A stretch of 64,000 nt of DNA from UBA1847 sp942492205 (GCA_942492205.1 CALODT010000003.1:248001-312000); one strand, 5' to 3'. Positions 54,429 through 63,289 are shown, counted from the first letter of the stretch. Numbers and translations are program-made. Notes: generated by a model not told the origin, from the sequence alone.

Positions 54429-54448
54429 CCGTGTCACATTAACGACGG
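54429..54448. promoter_or_regulatory. Candidate paa operator before paaA
   Basis: CCGTGTCACATTAACGACGG shares the CCGT-TCA-ATT core with the site at 52964 and ends in ACGG like it. It lies 20 bases before the paaA start, in the gap after paaI, so paaABCDE could be regulated apart from paaX-paaI. Confidence 0.45.
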
Positions 54449-54467
54449 AGCTGACGGAGTAAAGACC

Positions 54468-55460
54468 ATGTATACGCAAGGCCTGGACCAGGCGAATACC
54501 GCCAACGCCGGGGCGTCACAGCAGGAAACGCCGGAGCAGCTGGCTGCTTTCCAGGCACGTATCGACGCCGAAGAGAAGATTGAAGCCAAGGACTGGATGC
54601 CGGCGGCGTACCGCCGCACGCTGGTTCGCCAGATCTCGCAACACGCACATTCGGAAATCATCGGCATGCAGCCGGAAGGTAACTGGTTGACGCGTGCACC
54701 GTCCCTCAAACGAAAGGCGATATTGCTGGCGAAGGTCCAGGACGAGGCGGGGCACGGCCTCTATCTGTACAGCGCGGCCGAGACACTCGGCGTATCCCGC
54801 GACCAGATGGTCGCGGACCTGCTGTCTGGCAAAGCTAAATACTCAAGCATCTTTAACTATCCGACGTTGAGCTGGGCGGATATCGGCGCGATTGGCTGGC
54901 TGGTGGATGGCGCCGCGATCATGAACCAGATTCCGCTCTGCCGCTGCTCCTACGGACCCTACGCACGCGCCATGATTCGCGTCTGCAAGGAGGAGAGTTT
55001 TCACCAGCGTCAGGGTTTCGAGATCATGTTGACGCTCAGCCGAGGAACGGATCAGCAACGTGCGATGGCGCAAGACGCGCTGGACCGATTCTGGTGGCCA
55101 TCGCTAATGATGTTCGGTCCCAACGATTCGCAGTCCAAACACTCGGCACAATCGATGGCATGGAAAATCAAGCGCTTCAGTAATGACGAGCTTCGACAGA
55201 AATTCGTAGACGTGACGGTGCAGCAGGCCGACTTCCTGGGGCTGAAAGTGCCGGATGACCACCTGGCATTCGACGAGGAGACCGGCCACTACACTTTCTC
55301 CGAGATTGACTGGCAGGAATTCTTTGATGTTCTTGCCGGCAATGGCCCCTGCAACAGGGAACGCATGCATAAGCGTCGCAAGGCGCATGATGACGGCACA
55401 TGGGTGCGTGAGGCGGCAAGCGCGTATGCCGACAAAATGGCGGCAAGAGCGGCCGCCTGA
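54468..55460 (+). CDS. paaA: Phenylacetyl-CoA 1,2-epoxidase catalytic subunit PaaA
   Basis: The di-iron catalytic subunit that puts an oxygen across the ring of phenylacetyl-CoA. It has 330 residues, the normal length. Carboxylate and histidine iron-ligand blocks are EIIGMQPEGNWL, VQDEAGHGLYLYSAAETLG and CKEESFHQRQGFEIM. It works with PaaC and PaaB, with electrons from PaaE. A GGAG ribosome site precedes the ATG. paaB follows after 12 bases. Confidence 0.97.
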   Translation: MYTQGLDQANTANAGASQQETPEQLAAFQARIDAEEKIEAKDWMPAAYRRTLVRQISQHAHSEIIGMQPEGNWLTRAPSLKRKAILLAKVQDEAGHGLYLYSAAETLGVSRDQMVADLLSGKAKYSSIFNYPTLSWADIGAIGWLVDGAAIMNQIPLCRCSYGPYARAMIRVCKEESFHQRQGFEIMLTLSRGTDQQRAMAQDALDRFWWPSLMMFGPNDSQSKHSAQSMAWKIKRFSNDELRQKFVDVTVQQADFLGLKVPDDHLAFDEETGHYTFSEIDWQEFFDVLAGNGPCNRERMHKRRKAHDDGTWVREAASAYADKMAARAAA

Positions 55461-55472
55461 TGGAGAGTTAAG

Positions 55473-55760
55473 ATGGGACAGCAGGAATGGCCGCTTTACG
55501 AAGTCTTCATCCGCACACGTGGTGGCCTCAGTCACCGACATGCCGGCAGCTTGCACGCTGCGGATGACCAGATGGCGCTCGATCATGCCCGCGACACTTA
55601 CACGCGACGTACTGAGGGAGTGAGCCTGTGGGTGGTGCGCTCCGACCGTATCGTCGCATCCGACCCGGCCGAAACGTCGGCCTTCTTCTCGCCCGCCGAA
55701 GACAAGATTTATCGGCACCCGACGTTTTATGAGGTGCCGGATGGGGTAGAGAACCTGTGA
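55473..55760 (+). CDS. paaB: Phenylacetyl-CoA epoxidase subunit PaaB
   Basis: A 95-aa small subunit that joins PaaA and PaaC. It reads as the family from EWPLYEVFIRTRGGLSHRHA to the C-terminal FFSPAEDKIYRHPTFY. The ATG is preceded by GGAGAGTTAAG, a good ribosome site. Its stop overlaps the GTG start of paaC. Confidence 0.96.
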   Translation: MGQQEWPLYEVFIRTRGGLSHRHAGSLHAADDQMALDHARDTYTRRTEGVSLWVVRSDRIVASDPAETSAFFSPAEDKIYRHPTFYEVPDGVENL

Positions 55761-56515
55761 ATCCCGAGCAGGCACTCACGGCGTATGTGACGCGGCTGGG
55801 CGACAATGCCCTCGTGCTCGGTCAGCGCCTGATCGAACTTGTAGCCGCCGGGCCCGAGTTGGAAGAAGAACTCGCGAACGCAAATTTCGCACTCGACTAC
55901 ATCGGCCAGGCAAGACTCTTTTACAGTTATGCTGCCGAACTCGAAGGCGAGGGCCGCAGCGAAGATCATCTTGCCTTCATGCGACCGGAAAACGAGTTCC
56001 GCAACCTGCTCCTGCTTGAGCAGCCGAATGGGCACTTCGGTGACACGATTGTTCGCCAGGTGTTATTCGACGTGTTCTACCTGGCCTTGCTCGAATCGCT
56101 TGTGCATTGCACTGACCGACGGCTGGCGGAGATTGCGGCGCGTGCAGAGAAGGAGGTTCGCTATCACCTTCGTCATGCTGCGCAATGGCTGGTAAGGCTT
56201 GGTGACGGCACCGACGAAAGCCACGACAAGGCGCAACAATCCCTCGACGATCTCTGGCGATACAGCGGCGAAATGTTCGACAACGACGCGCTCGATGACA
56301 TTCTCTTGCAGGCATTCAATGGGCCTGACCTAAAGTCTCTGGCAAGTGCCTGGCAAGCAACGATCGCTGGCATCCTGGCGGAGGCGACGCTGCGTGTTCC
56401 CGAGGAAACCGTCATGGCTCGAGGCGGCAAACAGGGCAGGCATACCGAGCACTTCGGCTTCCTTGTGGCTGAGATGCAGGTCATGCCGCGAACTTACCCG
56501 GGCGCAACATGGTAA
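55757..56515 (+). CDS. paaC: Phenylacetyl-CoA epoxidase structural subunit PaaC
   Basis: A 252-aa structural partner of PaaA in the epoxidase core. Family blocks are NFALDYIGQARLFYSYAAEL, FRNLLLLEQPNGHFGDTIVR and VRYHLRHAAQWLVRLGDGTD. The start is GTG at 55757 and overlaps the paaB stop (GTGA), which indicates coupling. Its end overlaps paaD by 7 bases. Confidence 0.96.
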   Translation: MNPEQALTAYVTRLGDNALVLGQRLIELVAAGPELEEELANANFALDYIGQARLFYSYAAELEGEGRSEDHLAFMRPENEFRNLLLLEQPNGHFGDTIVRQVLFDVFYLALLESLVHCTDRRLAEIAARAEKEVRYHLRHAAQWLVRLGDGTDESHDKAQQSLDDLWRYSGEMFDNDALDDILLQAFNGPDLKSLASAWQATIAGILAEATLRVPEETVMARGGKQGRHTEHFGFLVAEMQVMPRTYPGATW

Positions 56516-57000
56516 CGAGCGCGCCGGATCGCGAGCAGGTGCTCGAGTGGCTCAGGGACGTTCCCGACCCGGAGATCCCGGTACTTAGCATTACCGACCT
56601 CGGCATCGTGCGCGATGTCGACTGTGACGGTGGCGTCGTTGTCTCGCTGTCGCCCACCTATTCCGGCTGTCCGGCGACCGAAGTCATTGAAGCAAGCGTC
56701 ATCGCCGCGCTGCAGGATCGCGGCGTTGCCGACGTTGCGATCAAACGCGTGCTGTCGCCGCCCTGGACGACCGACTGGATCAGCGACAGCGGTCGCGAAA
56801 AGCTGAAGCGCTACGGGATAGCGCCGCCGGAAAAAGGCGGTGGCAAGCGTGCGCTGCTTCACGGCGGGCGGTCAGTAGCCTGTCCGCGTTGCGAATCACA
56901 AAGTACCGAACGGGTCAGTGAGTTTGGCTCGACTGCCTGCAAAGCGGCCTATCGGTGCAAGGATTGCCTGGAGCCTTTCGAGTATTTCAAATGCCTGTAA
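56509..57000 (+). CDS. paaD: Phenylacetate degradation protein PaaD (Fe-S assembly type)
   Basis: A 163-aa PaaD: an N-terminal MIP18/DUF59 domain (VPDPEIPVLSITDLGIV ... SPTYSGCPATEVIEASV) and a C-terminal cysteine-rich end (CPRCESQSTERVSE, then YRCKDCLEPFEYFKC) able to bind zinc or a cluster. It is thought to help mature the Fe-S or di-iron parts of the epoxidase. It sits in its usual place between paaC and paaE. Confidence 0.94.
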   Translation: MVTSAPDREQVLEWLRDVPDPEIPVLSITDLGIVRDVDCDGGVVVSLSPTYSGCPATEVIEASVIAALQDRGVADVAIKRVLSPPWTTDWISDSGREKLKRYGIAPPEKGGGKRALLHGGRSVACPRCESQSTERVSEFGSTACKAAYRCKDCLEPFEYFKCL

Positions 57001-57024
57001 CCACCTGCCAATGAGCATTGCCCG

Positions 57025-58110
57025 ATGAGACATTTCCACCCGCTCAAGGTCCTTGCCAAAGAGCAGGAAACGCGCGATTCGATTCGCCTTGCGCTGCACG
57101 TGCCGGACGAATTGCATGAGACCTTCGCGTTCCAGGCCGGCCAGCACCTGCCGATCGAGGCAGAACTTGGCGGCAAACGCCTGCGCCGTACCTACAGTAT
57201 CTGTTCCGAGCCTGGCCACTGGCCGCTCGAGATCGGTATCCGCGTGCAGCCGGGCGGGCGGTTTTCCGAGTATGCGGCGAACGAGCTGTCCGTGGGCGAC
57301 GCGCTGCAGGTGATGCCGCCAACCGGTCGCTTTCATGCAAACATCGACGCAGCTGCGAGCAAGTACTATCTCGGTTTTGCGGCGGGCAGCGGCATAACGC
57401 CGATTCTGTCAATCGCGCGCTCTGTTCTGAACAATGAGACCGGTAGCCGCTTTGCGCTGTTCTATGGCAATCGTCGGCAGGCTTCGGCGATGTTCATCGA
57501 AGACCTGTTCGCGCTGAAAAACCGTTATCCGGACCGCCTGCAGCTACATTTTGTTTTTAGTCGCGAGGATCAGGAGTTCCCGATCAATGCGGGTCGACTC
57601 GATCGCGAAAAGGTGACCGAGGTTTACCGGCAGTTTTGCGGTGGTGACACCGTCGACGAGGTTTTTGTGTGCGGTCCGGATACCATGATCGATACCGTTA
57701 TCGAGACCCTGGTGGACGTCGGCGTGTCGAAAGACGTTATTCACGCGGAACGCTTTGGCGCTCCACGCCGCGGCACGCCGGAGTCGGCCAATGTGACGCA
57801 GGCGGCAATCAGAGAACGCTCGGAGAATTCATTCACCGTGACGGTGATCATGGATGGCCACAAGAAGTCGTTCGAGATGGCATACGACGCGCCAAACATC
57901 GTGGATGCTGCAGCTGAAAGCGGCATCGAGCTGCCGTACTCCTGCAAGGGCGGAGTCTGTGCAACCTGCCGCACGCATGTTCGCAACGGCACGGTTCAGA
58001 TGGCGGCAAATTACGGGCTGGAGCCCTGGGAGCTCGAGGCGGGCTTCGTACTTGCTTGCCAGTCACGGCCCCAGAGCGACGAGGTACTGCTGGACTACGA
58101 CAAGTCCTGA
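57025..58110 (+). CDS. paaE: Phenylacetyl-CoA epoxidase reductase PaaE
   Basis: A 361-aa reductase that passes electrons from NADPH to PaaA. The FAD-binding part starts with RRTYSICSEPGHWPLEIGI, the NADPH part has GFAAGSGITPILSIA, and the C-terminal plant-type [2Fe-2S] ferredoxin domain has ELPYSCKGGVCATCRTHV plus a distal Cys in VLACQSR. Domains are in the usual order and none is missing. It is the last paa gene in the window; paaF, G, H, J and K are not seen here. Confidence 0.96.
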   Translation: MRHFHPLKVLAKEQETRDSIRLALHVPDELHETFAFQAGQHLPIEAELGGKRLRRTYSICSEPGHWPLEIGIRVQPGGRFSEYAANELSVGDALQVMPPTGRFHANIDAAASKYYLGFAAGSGITPILSIARSVLNNETGSRFALFYGNRRQASAMFIEDLFALKNRYPDRLQLHFVFSREDQEFPINAGRLDREKVTEVYRQFCGGDTVDEVFVCGPDTMIDTVIETLVDVGVSKDVIHAERFGAPRRGTPESANVTQAAIRERSENSFTVTVIMDGHKKSFEMAYDAPNIVDAAAESGIELPYSCKGGVCATCRTHVRNGTVQMAANYGLEPWELEAGFVLACQSRPQSDEVLLDYDKS

Positions 58111-58255
58111 CCGCCCGAATGGCGCGATTTCAAAACCCAGGCCCTGCCCGCAGAGGTAAAATTCAAAACGATCTTCTATCCGGGCCTTGCGCACGGACAA
58201 AACAAAGAACAAGGCGCCGGAGGGCGTATGACCAGATAGCAATACCGCGACAGAT

Positions 58256-58774
58256 TTGCCTGCCCGAAAGGATTCCTACAACTACGAGGAACTGCTGGCG
58301 AGCGGTCACGGTGAGCTGTTCGGCCCCACGAATGGCCGGCTGCCGTTGCCCAACATGTTGATGATTGACCGCATTACGCGCGTCAGTGAGGAGGGCGGCA
58401 AGTTCGGCAAGGGGGAGATCCGGGCAGAGCTCGACATCAATCCGGAGCTCTGGTTTTTCAAATGCCATTTCGAGGGTGACCCGGTCATGCCCGGCTGCCT
58501 CGGACTCGATGCCATGTGGCAGCTGGTCGGGTTTCACCTGGTCTGGCAGGGACTGCCGGGCAGGGGCCGCGCGCTGGGCGTCGGCAAGGTAAAATTCACC
58601 GGACAAATCCTGCCAACGGCAAAGCTCGTTCAGTTCCAGATCGATATCAAGCGCGTGATATCGCGTAGACTGAATATGGCCATCGCTGACGGCTCTGTCT
58701 CCGTCGATGGCCGCGAAATTTACACGGCTGAAGACCTGCGGGTCGGCTTGTTCACTTCCACCGAAGACTTCTAG
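58256..58774 (+). CDS. fabA: 3-hydroxydecanoyl-ACP dehydratase/isomerase
   Basis: FabA dehydrates and isomerises the C10 intermediate and so starts unsaturated fatty-acid synthesis. The 172-aa chain matches from DSYNYEELLASGHGELFG to LRVGLFTSTEDF, with the active-site His in FKCHFEGDPVMPGCLGLDA and the catalytic Asp nearby. The only usable start is TTG at 58256: an in-frame TGA at 58229-58231 lies nine codons before it and no ATG or GTG intervenes. The ribosome site is weak. It is 9 bases upstream of fabB. Confidence 0.93.
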   Translation: MPARKDSYNYEELLASGHGELFGPTNGRLPLPNMLMIDRITRVSEEGGKFGKGEIRAELDINPELWFFKCHFEGDPVMPGCLGLDAMWQLVGFHLVWQGLPGRGRALGVGKVKFTGQILPTAKLVQFQIDIKRVISRRLNMAIADGSVSVDGREIYTAEDLRVGLFTSTEDF

Positions 58775-58783
58775 GATTAGCTC

Positions 58784-59995
58784 ATGCGGCGCGTAGTTAT
58801 CACCGGCCTCGGCGCGGTTTCCTGTATCGGCAACAACAAGGACGAGATTCTCGAGTCACTGCGAGAGGGTCGCTCCGGAATCGTCGTTAATGACAGCTAC
58901 AAGGAAATGGGCCTGCGCAGCCAAATTTCAGGCAGTTGCCATATCGACACGAAGGAGTTCATCGATCGCAAGGTTCTGCGATTCATGGGCGACGCGGCAG
59001 CCTACGCGTACATCGCGATGCAGCAGTCGATCGAGGACGCCGGCCTCGAGGAGGCCGATGTTTCCAGCGTGCGCAGTGGCCTCATTGCCGCTTCTGGCGG
59101 TGCCTCGAGCAACAATATCGTCGAGAGCGCGGATGTGCTTCGCGCGCGCGGCGTTCGCAAGGTCGGCCCCTACCGCGTGCCGCGAACCATGGGCAGCTCG
59201 GTCTCGGCATGCCTGGCTACGCCGTTCAAGATCAAGGGTATCAACTATTCAATAACCTCGGCCTGCGCAACGAGCGCGCATTGTATTGGCGCGGCCGCAG
59301 AGCAGATTCAGCTGGGCAAGCAGGACATCGTGTTCGCCGGCGGCGGCGAAGAAGAGCACTGGTCACTCGCCTGCCTGTTTGATGCGATGGGCGCGCTGTC
59401 GTCCAAATACAACGACGACCCCGCTACCGCCTCGCGGCCCTATGACGCGACGCGGGACGGCTTCGTCATCGCGGCTGGCGCCGGCATGCTGGTTGTCGAA
59501 GAGCTCGAGCACGCCAAGGCGCGCGGCGCGAAGATCTATGCAGAGCTGGTCGGCTATGGCGCCACCTCCGATGGTTACGACATGGTGGCCCCGTCCGGTG
59601 AAGGTGCGATGCGCTGCATGGACCTGGCGCGCGCTACGGTCGAGGGGCCTATCGACTATATCAATACGCACGGGACCAGCACGCCGGTCGGCGATGTCAA
59701 GGAAGTCGAGGCGATGCGGACGATGTTCGGCGAGGAAATGCCGCGATACGGATCCACCAAGTCCATGTGCGGGCATTCGCTGGGAGCGACCGGTGCCCAG
59801 GAAGCGATCCACTGCCTGCTGATGCTCGATAACGACTTCATTGCACCGTCGATCAACGTCGGCGAGCCGGATCCTGTCGTGGAGGGAACGCCGCTCGTAA
59901 CGGAACGCGTGGACAATGCGGGCATCAAGACGGCCATGTCGAACAGTTTCGGTTTCGGCGGCACCAACGCGACGCTGGTATTCCAGAAACGTTAG
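58784..59995 (+). CDS. fabB: Beta-ketoacyl-ACP synthase I
   Basis: FabB condenses acyl-ACP with malonyl-ACP and elongates the unsaturated chain after FabA. It has 403 residues (E. coli 406). The catalytic triad is complete: Cys in ITSACATSAHCIG, His in YINTHGTSTPVGD, and His in STKSMCGHSLGATG; the glycine-rich end is SNSFGFGGTNATL. It forms a fabA-fabB operon, the classic gammaproteobacterial pair for anaerobic-type unsaturated fatty acids. Confidence 0.97.
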   Translation: MRRVVITGLGAVSCIGNNKDEILESLREGRSGIVVNDSYKEMGLRSQISGSCHIDTKEFIDRKVLRFMGDAAAYAYIAMQQSIEDAGLEEADVSSVRSGLIAASGGASSNNIVESADVLRARGVRKVGPYRVPRTMGSSVSACLATPFKIKGINYSITSACATSAHCIGAAAEQIQLGKQDIVFAGGGEEEHWSLACLFDAMGALSSKYNDDPATASRPYDATRDGFVIAAGAGMLVVEELEHAKARGAKIYAELVGYGATSDGYDMVAPSGEGAMRCMDLARATVEGPIDYINTHGTSTPVGDVKEVEAMRTMFGEEMPRYGSTKSMCGHSLGATGAQEAIHCLLMLDNDFIAPSINVGEPDPVVEGTPLVTERVDNAGIKTAMSNSFGFGGTNATLVFQKR

Positions 59996-60011
59996 GCCAT
60001 AATCGGGCTCC

Positions 60012-60866
60012 ATGAGTATCGAGATCATCAATGAAACCGGCTGTTTCGGTGGCCGCATCGGGTTCTATCGTCATTCCTCCAAAGCCAACGACTGCGCCAT
60101 GCAGTTCTCGGTATTTGTGCCGCCGCAGGCCGCCGACGGCAAGGTACCTGTGTTGACCTTTCTTTCGGGGCTTACCTGCACTGAAGAGAACTTCATGGTC
60201 AAGAGCGGCGCGCAGCGCGTCGCGGCGGAACTGGGCCTGATACTGGTCTCCCCGGATACCAGTCCGCGCGGCGAGGGCGTGCCCGATGATCCGGACGGCG
60301 ACTACGATTTCGGCCTTGCCGCTGGCTTCTATCTGAATGCCACTGAAGAGCCGTGGTCTGGCCACTACCATATGTACGATTACATCACCGAGGAATTGCC
60401 GAGCGCGATATTCGATAATTTCCCCGGCGATCCTGAGCGTCATGGCCTGTGCGGTCATTCGATGGGCGGCCACGGTGCGCTGACGATCGGCCTCAGGAAC
60501 CCGGGGCAGTACCAGTCGCTGTCAGCTTTCGCGCCCATATGCACGACACTCGACAGTCCATGGGGCAAGAAGGCGCTCGGCTACTACCTGGGTTCGGATA
60601 CATCGACCTGGCAACAGTATGATGCCTGCGCCGTGGCACGCGACGTCGCCGACGCAACAATGTTCGGCAAGATCCTGATCGACCAGGGCGCCGACGACCC
60701 TTTCCTCGCCGAACAACTCAAGCCGGAACTGTTCCAGGCCGCGGCGGCCCGGAGCGGACTGAACGTCGAGCTGCGCGTGCACCCGGGTTACGACCACGGC
60801 TACTACTTCATCTCGACCTTCATCGAAGACCATCTCAGGCATCACGCCACAGCGCTCGGCAGCTGA
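60012..60866 (+). CDS. fghA: S-formylglutathione hydrolase
   Basis: A 284-aa esterase of the FrmB/YeiG (esterase D) family that hydrolyses S-formylglutathione to formate and glutathione. The nucleophile is Ser in GLCGHSMGGHGAL, the oxyanion side is TFLSGLTCTEENF, and the late His is in YDHGYYFISTFI. The partner alcohol dehydrogenase (frmA) is not in the window. It is 16 bases after fabB in the same direction, which is probably coincidental. Confidence 0.93.
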   Translation: MSIEIINETGCFGGRIGFYRHSSKANDCAMQFSVFVPPQAADGKVPVLTFLSGLTCTEENFMVKSGAQRVAAELGLILVSPDTSPRGEGVPDDPDGDYDFGLAAGFYLNATEEPWSGHYHMYDYITEELPSAIFDNFPGDPERHGLCGHSMGGHGALTIGLRNPGQYQSLSAFAPICTTLDSPWGKKALGYYLGSDTSTWQQYDACAVARDVADATMFGKILIDQGADDPFLAEQLKPELFQAAAARSGLNVELRVHPGYDHGYYFISTFIEDHLRHHATALGS

Positions 60867-60881
60867 CGGAATCCCAGCGGG

Positions 60882-61694
60882 ATGGATCAATGGCTCATGC
60901 TTGCTGTCGCGATGCTGGCGACGGGCTGTGTGGCGGGCGTGCTTGCCGGGCTGTTCGGGATTGGCGGCGGCATCGTCATCGTGCCGGTACTCGAAGCTGC
61001 GCTCGGCTTCCTTGGCATCGACCCGGCCATCCGTATGCACGTAGCCGTAGCAACGTCGCTCGCGACTATCATTCCGACGTCGATCTCTTCGGCAAGGGCT
61101 CACCATCGGCGAAAGTCGGTCGATTTCGATATCATCCGGCGCTGGGCGTTCTTCGTATTGACAGGAGCGCTGCTCGGGGCCTGGATTGCCTCGCAGGTGC
61201 ATAGTCGCGTTCTGGCGCTGGTGTTTGCAACCCTGGCTCTGCTGGTGGCGGCCAAGATGGTGCTGCTGCCTGAAACACGCAACCTGACGCAGGCGGTTCC
61301 GCGCGGTCCGCTGGTAGCGGTCATCCCGACGGCGATAGGTTGTTTTTCCAGCATGATGGGAATTGGTGGCGGCACGTTTTCCGTGATGACGCTGTCGCTG
61401 TTCAATGTGCCGATACACCGCGCCGTCGGCACGGCCGCATTGTTCGGGCTGGTCATCAGCCTTCCGGCCACCGCTGGTTTTATCGCGACGGGTTGGGGTG
61501 ATCCGCGGCTGCCGGAAGGCAACCTCGGCTACGTGAGCCTGGTCGGTTTCGCGGTGATCGCCCCGGTCACCGTATTGACGGCACCGATCGGAGCCAGGAT
61601 CGCGCACGGGCTGTCGCAGAAACGGCTGAGCATGCTGTTTGGCATCTTTCTTCTTGTCGTCGCTTTGCGACTTTTCTTCAGGGCAATGTCATGA
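60882..61694 (+). CDS. TSUP/TauE-SafE-family membrane permease
   Basis: A 270-aa inner-membrane protein with about eight hydrophobic segments and the repeated TSUP half motif: GVLAGLFGIGGGIVIVPVLE near the N-terminus and GCFSSMMGIGGGTFSVMTLS in the second half. The family exports sulfite or organosulfur anions; the substrate is unknown here. It starts 15 bases after the S-formylglutathione hydrolase gene, and its stop overlaps the metallo-beta-lactamase gene by ATGA. Confidence 0.9.
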   Translation: MDQWLMLAVAMLATGCVAGVLAGLFGIGGGIVIVPVLEAALGFLGIDPAIRMHVAVATSLATIIPTSISSARAHHRRKSVDFDIIRRWAFFVLTGALLGAWIASQVHSRVLALVFATLALLVAAKMVLLPETRNLTQAVPRGPLVAVIPTAIGCFSSMMGIGGGTFSVMTLSLFNVPIHRAVGTAALFGLVISLPATAGFIATGWGDPRLPEGNLGYVSLVGFAVIAPVTVLTAPIGARIAHGLSQKRLSMLFGIFLLVVALRLFFRAMS

Positions 61695-62572
61695 AACTGG
61701 TTTACCTGATTTTTCTGTGCAGCCTGTTGCTGTCGGCATGCGGGCCACGAGCGCTTGATCCCGACGAGTCGATTGCCTGCGATAACTGCGAGCGATGGAA
61801 TGCGCCGCAGAATCCGTTTCGCATCCATGGCAACACCTGGTACGTCGGCACGGCAGGACTGACGTCCCTGTTGATCGAAACGGACGATGGCCTGATCCTT
61901 GTTGACGGCGGGCTGCCACAGTCGGCCGCGCTGATCGATGCCAACATTCGCAATCTCGGCTTCGACACTCGTAATGTCAAAGCGATTCTCATATCGCATG
62001 CGCACTACGATCACGCCGGCGGTCTTGCTGCGCTACAACGACTCACAGGCGCGACGGTATTCTCGAGCGCAGCCGCTAAAGAGACGCTCGTTACGGGTCG
62101 CCTGCAGAAGGACGATCCGCAGTACGTGGCAGATTCAGACAGCGGCCGTTTCCCGGCTGTGGACAGCGTCGTTGCCGTCGGTGACGGCGACGTGGTCACT
62201 ATCGGTTCGCTGGACGTCAAGGCCGTTTACACACCGGGACATACCACGGGCAGCACGACCTGGACCTGGCAATCGTGTGCGCTTAACGTTTGTTACGACG
62301 TCGTATACGCGGATAGCCTGACCGCCGTATCGGCTCAGGGTTTCAAATTCACGACGAGCGGTGCTGGCGACAGAATAGTTGCGAGTGCCGGAGTTATTGC
62401 GGATCTCGACTGCGACATTCTGCTGTCGCCGCACCCGTTTTTCTTCGGCCTGCAGGACAAGCTGGAGAGACTCGACGACGGTAATCCTTTCGTCAACAAT
62501 GTCGGCTGCCTGATGTACTCGGAAACGTCATTGCAGTGGCTGGAACAAAGGCTGGCAGCCGAGCGACCTTGA
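61691..62572 (+). CDS. Subclass B3-like metallo-beta-lactamase, lipoprotein
   Basis: A 293-aa envelope enzyme. The lipobox LLSAC puts the lipidated Cys at residue 17. The pattern is that of subclass B3: NPFRIHGNTWYVGTAG, the zinc block SHAHYDHAGG (H103, H105, D107, H108), PGHTTGSTTWTW (H184), YADSLTAVS and LLSPHPFFF (H248). Together these supply H-H-H for Zn1 and D-H-H for Zn2. B3 enzymes hydrolyse penicillins, cephalosporins and carbapenems, but some relatives have no clinical activity. It is translationally coupled to the TSUP gene. Activity is not shown by sequence. Confidence 0.85.
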   Translation: MKLVYLIFLCSLLLSACGPRALDPDESIACDNCERWNAPQNPFRIHGNTWYVGTAGLTSLLIETDDGLILVDGGLPQSAALIDANIRNLGFDTRNVKAILISHAHYDHAGGLAALQRLTGATVFSSAAAKETLVTGRLQKDDPQYVADSDSGRFPAVDSVVAVGDGDVVTIGSLDVKAVYTPGHTTGSTTWTWQSCALNVCYDVVYADSLTAVSAQGFKFTTSGAGDRIVASAGVIADLDCDILLSPHPFFFGLQDKLERLDDGNPFVNNVGCLMYSETSLQWLEQRLAAERP

Positions 62573-62575
62573 GCG

Positions 62576-63289
62576 CTACATCATGTGTTCGCTGTGGGTT
62601 CCGTTGTCCATATTGCCGGAGAGCTTCATCACCGGCATCGCGAGCGTCAGCAAACCGATAATGATGATCAGCAAGCCGGCGCCCATTCGCTTGCGACTCA
62701 TGAACTGCGAGAGCTTCGAGGCGCTGATTCCGGTCATGATCATTGCGGGCATCGTGCCGAGGCCGAATGCAATCATGACGAGTCCGCCGTGAATGCCGTT
62801 GGCGGTCGTCGCCGCCAGCAACAGGACGCTGTAGACCAGCCCGCAGGGCAACCAGCCCCACAGCAGGCCCAGGCCAAGCGCCTTCGGAATACTCGTTACC
62901 GGCAGCAGACCCTTTGCGGCTGGCGCGATGCGCTGCCAGATGGTTGCGCCGGCCTTTTCGACCGGTGCGAGGAATCGCCAGCCGAACGCGACCTGCAAAC
63001 CAACGATGACGATCAGCAGACCACTGGCGAACCGCACCGGTGCGGCGATATTGGGAATCGCGTCGACGATCGTTTGACCCAGCATCGCGACGACGAAGCC
63101 GAGAAAGGTGTAGCTCAATATACGGCCGGCGTTATAGGCGAAAGCAAACGGCAACTGTGCGCGTAAAGAGGCGACGCTCATGTTGACGGCAAACAGGCCG
63201 GACAGCCCGCCACACATGCCGAAACAGTGAGCGCTGCCAAGAAGGCCAGTCACAAAAGCAGCGGCAAGCAGGGGGAGCGATTCGTTCAT
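62576..63289 (-). CDS. TauE/SafE-like membrane protein of the ccoS neighbourhood (COG2836 type)
   Basis: A 237-aa inner-membrane protein with about six segments, related to the DsbD/UreH-like family found after ccoS. It shows GLLGSAHCFGMCGGLSGLFA with a CxxxC pair near residue 24, WGWLPCGLVYSVLLLAATTA in the second half, and a C-terminal His/Met-rich end (HSEHMM) that could touch copper. In other bacteria it follows ccoNOP-GHIS and is thought to aid cbb3 oxidase or metal handling. Its ATG overlaps the ccoS stop. Confidence 0.85.
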   Translation of the reverse strand: MNESLPLLAAAFVTGLLGSAHCFGMCGGLSGLFAVNMSVASLRAQLPFAFAYNAGRILSYTFLGFVVAMLGQTIVDAIPNIAAPVRFASGLLIVIVGLQVAFGWRFLAPVEKAGATIWQRIAPAAKGLLPVTSIPKALGLGLLWGWLPCGLVYSVLLLAATTANGIHGGLVMIAFGLGTMPAMIMTGISASKLSQFMSRKRMGAGLLIIIIGLLTLAMPVMKLSGNMDNGTHSEHMM

